43,348 nucleotides of DNA from DALYJJ01 sp031969915 (GTDB lineage: Bacteria > Acidobacteriota > Terriglobia > Bryobacterales > Bryobacteraceae), in the NCBI GenBank assembly GCA_031969915.1, contig DALYJJ010000043.1:1-43348 (forward strand), written 5' to 3'. Position 1 is the first letter of the stretch. Each line of letters begins with the position of its first letter. Shown piece after piece: positions 39,843 to 43,348 of this stretch. The notes under the pieces are model-generated. The model was not told the origin of the DNA, did no database searches, and worked only from the letters and a program-made list of their open reading frames with translations. The position numbers and the translations under genes are program-made.

Positions 39843-40607
39843 TTGGGGGAGACAGGCTTTCTGGATCTATCGAACCGGCACTTCCTTGTTACCGGGGCTT
39901 CGTCAGGGATCGGCCGCGCGACAGCGCTATTGCTCAGCGAGCTAGGCGCGCGCCTGACGATCACCGCTCGCAATGCCGAGCGACTGGCGCAGACGCTGGA
40001 ACGGTTGAACGGGCAGGGACACTGTCAGAAGGTGTTCGACCTCGACAACCTTGATCGAATCCCGGAATGGCTGCGCACGACGGCGGCGGAGGCTGGACCG
40101 TACGATGGGCTGGTTCATTGCGCCGGAATGCGCGTGACTGCTCCCCTACGTGCGATGTCGCTCGCAAAGACCGAGACGATGATGCGCGCCAACTTCCTGA
40201 CGGGAGTCATGCTCGGCAAGGCATTCTGTCAGAAACCCTGCCGGCGAGACTCGGGTTCCATCGTGTTCTTATCGTCAGTTGCCGCGCAAGCCGGCGCCCC
40301 GGCGATTTCGGGATACGCCGCGAGTAAGGCGGCGATTGAAGGTCTGGTGAAGTCAATGGCGATGGAACTCGCACGAGAGGGGATACGGGTGAATTGCGTA
40401 GCGCCGGGATTGGTAAAGACGGAGATGGCGGAGGAGATCTTCGCCACACTCACGGCCGAACAGGTAGCAGCTCTGGAGAAGGCGCATCCCCTTGGCTTTG
40501 GAACCGCGCGGGACGTGGCCAATGCGATTGCCTTTCTACTGGGGGACACCGGAAGGTGGATCACTGGAACAACGCTCGTGGTGGATGGCGGATATCTCGC
40601 ACAATAG
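39843..40607 (+). CDS. SDR-family reductase, FabG-like
   Basis: A 254-residue SDR: TGASSGIG (17-24), Ser145, Tyr158 and Lys162 (YAASK), VNCVAPGLVKTEM and GRWITGTTLVVDGGYL. The full catalytic set is present. By context with an ACP and a KASIII it should reduce a beta-ketoacyl-ACP, though such SDRs can also act on sugars. The start is uncertain: the frame opens at TTG 39843, right after the ACP stop, with GGGGGAG downstream of it. A CTG or TTG slightly further in could be used instead. Base composition is less GC-rich than in the neighbours, as with the next gene. Confidence 0.85.
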   Translation: MGETGFLDLSNRHFLVTGASSGIGRATALLLSELGARLTITARNAERLAQTLERLNGQGHCQKVFDLDNLDRIPEWLRTTAAEAGPYDGLVHCAGMRVTAPLRAMSLAKTETMMRANFLTGVMLGKAFCQKPCRRDSGSIVFLSSVAAQAGAPAISGYAASKAAIEGLVKSMAMELAREGIRVNCVAPGLVKTEMAEEIFATLTAEQVAALEKAHPLGFGTARDVANAIAFLLGDTGRWITGTTLVVDGGYLAQ

Positions 40608-40622
40608 AGCCGAGGAGGCAAC

Positions 40623-41660
40623 ATGAAGGCCGCGGTTCGCGCAATCGAGTACTACTTGCCGGAAAAGGTGCTCTCCACGGAACAACTGGCTGCGGAGTTC
40701 CCGGAGTGGTCCGTGGCGAAGATCGACGGCAAGACGGGGATACAGTGCCGTCACATCGCCGCGGAGGACGAGTGCTCTTCCGATCTAGCAGTAGCGGCGG
40801 CCAGACGTCTCTTTGCGAGCGGTGCGTGCCGTCCAGAGGACGTCGACTATCTACTACTGTGTACCCAGTCGCCCGACTACTTCCTTCCGACGACAGCTTG
40901 CCTCGTGCAGGAACGACTTGGCCTCCCGACCGGCACAGGTGCAGTTGATTTCAACCAGGGCTGCTCGGGTTTCATTTATGGCCTGGGCTTGGCGCAGGGC
41001 TTGATCGAGACGGGACAAGCGAAGAATGTCCTGCTTCTCACAGCCGAGACCTATAGCAAGTTCATCCACCCCCGCGATAAGAGCGTTCGAACCATTTTTG
41101 GCGACGCGGCCGCAGCAACGCTCCTGAGCGCTTTGGAGAGCGAGAAGCCTTACTTGGGTCCTTTTGTGTACGGTACGGATGGAAGGGGCGGGGAGAACCT
41201 TATTGTGCCGACAGGAGGAATGAGGCGCGCTCGAACCGAGAGCTCCAGCGTGGAGGTTGAGGACGAGAGCGGGAACATTCGAACAGACGACCACTTGTTC
41301 ATGAATGGTCTGGAGGTCTTCAATTTCGCCGGGGAACGTGTACCGGAGGCAGTGCGAGGCGTCCTGGAGAAGGCACAGCTGGGGATCGACAACGTAGATC
41401 TGTTTGTGTTCCACCAGGCCAATAAGTACATGCTCGATCACCTGCGGAAGAAGCTGCGCATCCCCGAAGAGAGGTTCCAGGTGACCATGGGGCACTGCGG
41501 GAACACCGTTTCTTCAACCATCCCAATAGCCCTCAAGCACGCAGCCGCGGAGGGCCGCATTCACAGTGGTCAAGTGGCGATGCTGGTGGGCTTCGGCGTC
41601 GGCTACTCGTGGGGCGCGACGCTGGTGCGCTGGGCGGCGCCGTCCTCGGTCAGCACGTAG
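40623..41660 (+). CDS. 3-oxoacyl-ACP synthase III family (FabH-like ketosynthase)
   Basis: A 345-residue thiolase-fold enzyme, condensing an acyl-CoA starter with malonyl-ACP or a related reaction. The triad is complete: Cys114 (NQGCSGFIYGL), His264 (VFHQANKYML) and Asn294 (HCGNTVSSTIPIAL). The fold ends at GVGYSWGATLVRW; the last residues AAPSSVST read into the opposite gene. AGGAGG lies 4 bp before the ATG. Codons such as CTA, ATA and AGG are more frequent than in flanking genes, suggesting transfer. It overlaps the convergent cyclase gene by 58 bp. With ACP and SDR it forms a short acyl-making cassette, a type often found inside glycan-acylation or specialised lipid clusters. Confidence 0.9.
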   Translation: MKAAVRAIEYYLPEKVLSTEQLAAEFPEWSVAKIDGKTGIQCRHIAAEDECSSDLAVAAARRLFASGACRPEDVDYLLLCTQSPDYFLPTTACLVQERLGLPTGTGAVDFNQGCSGFIYGLGLAQGLIETGQAKNVLLLTAETYSKFIHPRDKSVRTIFGDAAAATLLSALESEKPYLGPFVYGTDGRGGENLIVPTGGMRRARTESSSVEVEDESGNIRTDDHLFMNGLEVFNFAGERVPEAVRGVLEKAQLGIDNVDLFVFHQANKYMLDHLRKKLRIPEERFQVTMGHCGNTVSSTIPIALKHAAAEGRIHSGQVAMLVGFGVGYSWGATLVRWAAPSSVST

Positions 41661-42295
41661 GCGCGCACGGGGCAGCTTGCGCCGCCCACCCATTTGAAGG
41701 GAACGGCGTGGAGGTAGCCGCCTTCGGGGGGCACGGCGGCGAGGTTGGTCATGTGTTCGCAGAGGGGGATGCCGGCGGCGAGGAGGGTGGTGTGGGCGGG
41801 GCGGGCGAGGTCGGCGAGGTCGTCGATGTTGAGCGAGTCGATGCCGACGAAGGCGGCGCCGGCGTCGCGGAGGAACTCGCACGCCGCGCGGGTGAGGAAC
41901 GGGTTGTCGCGGAGATAGCGTTCGGTGCGCCAGTAGCGGGAGAAGCCGGTGTGGATGAGGACGGCTTTGCCGAGGAGGTGGAGGCCGCGGAAGGGGGCGG
42001 CGCCGATGGCTTGGACGCCGCGGGCATCGACGACCACGGCGGGGACGTGGGCGAGGCGTTCGAGGGGCAGCGCGGCGATGTCGGCGGCGCCGCGGAAGCG
42101 ATGCATGGGGGCGTCGACGTAGGTGCCGGTGTTGCCGCAAAGGTGGAGCGAGGCGATATAGAACTCGGCTTCGCCCTGGTAGCGGGCGCGGGACTCTTCA
42201 TAGTCGAAGACCGTTTCGAGGCGCGGCTGCGGGAGGCCGGGATAGGTGACCATTCCGGCTTCGACGGCGTGACTCACATCCACAAAGCGGGGCAT
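41603..42295 (-). CDS. Cyclase-family (kynurenine-formamidase-like) hydrolase with altered metal motif
   Basis: A 230-residue protein of the cyclase superfamily. FVDVSHAVEAGMVTYPGLP is the N-terminal signature. The metal motif is normally HxGTHxDxPxH; here it is NTGTYVDAPMH (55-65), with Asn55 and Tyr59 in place of the two histidines and Asp61 and His65 kept. FVGIDSLNIDD and PLCEHMTNLAAVP follow. Kynurenine formamidase activity is therefore uncertain, though tryptophanase elsewhere in the window shows tryptophan use. ATG 42295 starts the domain; the frame extends to 42319 over the asparaginase start. The last 20 or so residues (VLTEDGAAQRTSVAPHE) lie antisense to the ketosynthase end and look like non-native read-through. 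Confidence 0.85.
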   Translation of the reverse strand: MPRFVDVSHAVEAGMVTYPGLPQPRLETVFDYEESRARYQGEAEFYIASLHLCGNTGTYVDAPMHRFRGAADIAALPLERLAHVPAVVVDARGVQAIGAAPFRGLHLLGKAVLIHTGFSRYWRTERYLRDNPFLTRAACEFLRDAGAAFVGIDSLNIDDLADLARPAHTTLLAAGIPLCEHMTNLAAVPPEGGYLHAVPFKWVGGASCPVRAYVLTEDGAAQRTSVAPHE

Positions 42296-42312
42296 GATGG
42301 TACAGCCTAGCA

Positions 42313-43284
42313 ATGTCACGCACCTTGTTCGTATTCACGGGCGGCACGATTTCGATGTCCATCGACCCGACGCTCGGCGGCGCGGTTCCCACGCTGTCGG
42401 GCGAGGAGATTCTGGCGCACGCGCCGCGCATCCCGAAGATGACCGAGCCGGAGTTGATCGAGTTTTCGCGCTTGCCCGGTCCGCATGTTACGCCGGAACA
42501 GATGTGGCGGCTGTCGGCGCTGGTGGATGAGCACCTGGCGCGGCCCGAGATCGCGGGCGCGGTGATGACGCACGGCACGGACACGCTCGAAGAGACGGCG
42601 TACTTTCTCGATCTGCGCCACCGTTCGGAGAAGCCCGTGGCCGTGGTGGGCGCGCTGCGGAACAGTTCGGAGCTGGGCTGGGACGGGCCCGCGAACCTGG
42701 AAGCCGCTACGCGCGCGGTGATCGATCCGGAGGCGCGAGGACAGGGTGTGTTCGTGGTGCTGAACGACACGGTGCACGCCGCCTCAGAGGCGACGAAGAC
42801 GGACACGCAGGCGCTGGATACGTTTCAGAGTCCGGTGTTCGGTCCGCTGGCGCTGCTGGAGAAGGACCGCATTTGCTGGCGGCGGCGTCAGACGCGGCGG
42901 CGCACGGTGCGCGGGGAAACGTTCGAGCCGCGGGTGGATCTGTTCACGATGTACGCGGGCTTCGACCCGCGGCTGATCGACTACGCCGTGGCCTCGGGCG
43001 CGCGGGGCCTGGTGATCGAGGGCACGGGGCGCGGCAACGTTCCGCCGTTCGTGCTGCCGTCGATTGAGAAGGCGGTGGCGGCGGGCGTGACGGTGGTGAT
43101 CGCCACGCGCTGCTGGCACGGGCGGGTGCTGGACACCTACAGCTATCGGGGGGCGGGGCGGGATCTGCGGAAGGCGGGGTGCCTGTTCGCGGGCACGCTG
43201 CCGGGGCCGAAGGCGCGCGTGTTGCTGATGGCGGCGTTAGGGGCGGGCGAGGCGCGGCGGGTGTTTGAGGAAGGGGAGTACTGA
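42313..43284 (+). CDS. L-asparaginase (type I/II bacterial family)
   Basis: A 323-residue enzyme that hydrolyses L-asparagine to aspartate and ammonia. The first catalytic motif is FTGGTIS with Thr12 and the second THGTDTLEET with Thr89 and Asp90. GALRNSSELGWDGPANL and LNDTVHAASEATKTD hold the region of the catalytic Lys. There is no signal peptide, so it is cytoplasmic. The C-terminal domain is shown by GLVIEGTGRGNVPP. The gene diverges from the cyclase with only 17 bp between start codons and has no SD. The subtype and its glutaminase side activity cannot be told from sequence. Confidence 0.9.
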   Translation: MSRTLFVFTGGTISMSIDPTLGGAVPTLSGEEILAHAPRIPKMTEPELIEFSRLPGPHVTPEQMWRLSALVDEHLARPEIAGAVMTHGTDTLEETAYFLDLRHRSEKPVAVVGALRNSSELGWDGPANLEAATRAVIDPEARGQGVFVVLNDTVHAASEATKTDTQALDTFQSPVFGPLALLEKDRICWRRRQTRRRTVRGETFEPRVDLFTMYAGFDPRLIDYAVASGARGLVIEGTGRGNVPPFVLPSIEKAVAAGVTVVIATRCWHGRVLDTYSYRGAGRDLRKAGCLFAGTLPGPKARVLLMAALGAGEARRVFEEGEY

Positions 43285-43348
43285 GCGTTCCGCGGCCGCG
43301 CGAGGGCCTAGTGGCTGCCCGCGGCGGCGGATGCGGCGGGGGGAGGGG
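43285..43348. other. Window end: no complete gene; possible last codons of a minus-strand gene
   Basis: The last 64 bases hold no start. On the minus strand an open frame enters from the edge and ends at TAG (43308-43310), reading PPPAASAAAGSH. A low-complexity C-terminus is possible but cannot be supported with 13 codons. Confidence 0.2.

Overview
The window looks like a piece of an Acidobacteria genome, most likely near Bryobacter/Solibacter. This is inferred from the GC-rich coding, two very large Oar-type TonB-dependent receptors with an N-terminal carboxypeptidase-regulatory domain, a PEP-CTERM protein, a DUF1080 protein, an ECF sigma factor with its anti-sigma factor, and a BlaI/BlaR1 pair. 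Two runs of ten N suggest a draft or metagenome assembly. I see no tRNA, rRNA, CRISPR array, transposase or phage gene. No stretch over 300 bases lacks a gene.

Layout. 1-0.95 kb: the start of a BlaR1-type sensor peptidase and its BlaI repressor, with a 16-bp palindromic operator over a probable leaderless start. 1.1-4.4 kb: a PEP-CTERM protein, tryptophanase, a two-BON-domain periplasmic protein and dCTP deaminase. 4.5-14.8 kb: a LacI-controlled glycan locus made of an Oar-type receptor, a TPR protein, a LacI regulator, an exported ADP-ribosylglycohydrolase-family protein, a permease and a GH127 beta-L-arabinofuranosidase-type enzyme. Both flanking operons carry the same 12-bp LacI-type operator just downstream of a good sigma-70 promoter. 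14.8-17.1 kb: an exported sulfite-oxidase-fold molybdoenzyme, its membrane cytochrome b and a GT2 glycosyltransferase.

17.2-31.2 kb is the most interesting part. An ECF sigma/anti-sigma pair is followed by fourteen annotated redox and membrane genes in five further operons. These are VOC, GMC oxidoreductase, aquaporin; DinB, NRDE, DedA-ATP-grasp fusion; DoxX, MsrP, MsrQ; two SDRs, two tiny proteins, a ferric-reductase/Rieske fusion and a Cys/His protein; and a YHS protein with an outer-membrane barrel. Reading the start regions by eye, I find one motif six times (GGAAT, 18 nt, then [G/C]AT) in front of all six operons, including the sigma operon itself. Several start codons lie where transcription should begin. 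I propose that this is a compact self-contained ECF regulon for envelope oxidative damage.

31.2-43.3 kb: a DUF1080 protein; groES-groEL behind a CIRCE-like element; gamma-glutamyltranspeptidase; a second Oar-type receptor; an ACP-SDR-KASIII mini-cluster of different base composition; a cyclase-family hydrolase; and an L-asparaginase. The end of groEL with its terminator is repeated downstream of the gamma-glutamyltranspeptidase gene, and the terminator core appears a third time beyond the second receptor. This suggests that the groE 3' end has been a recombination site.
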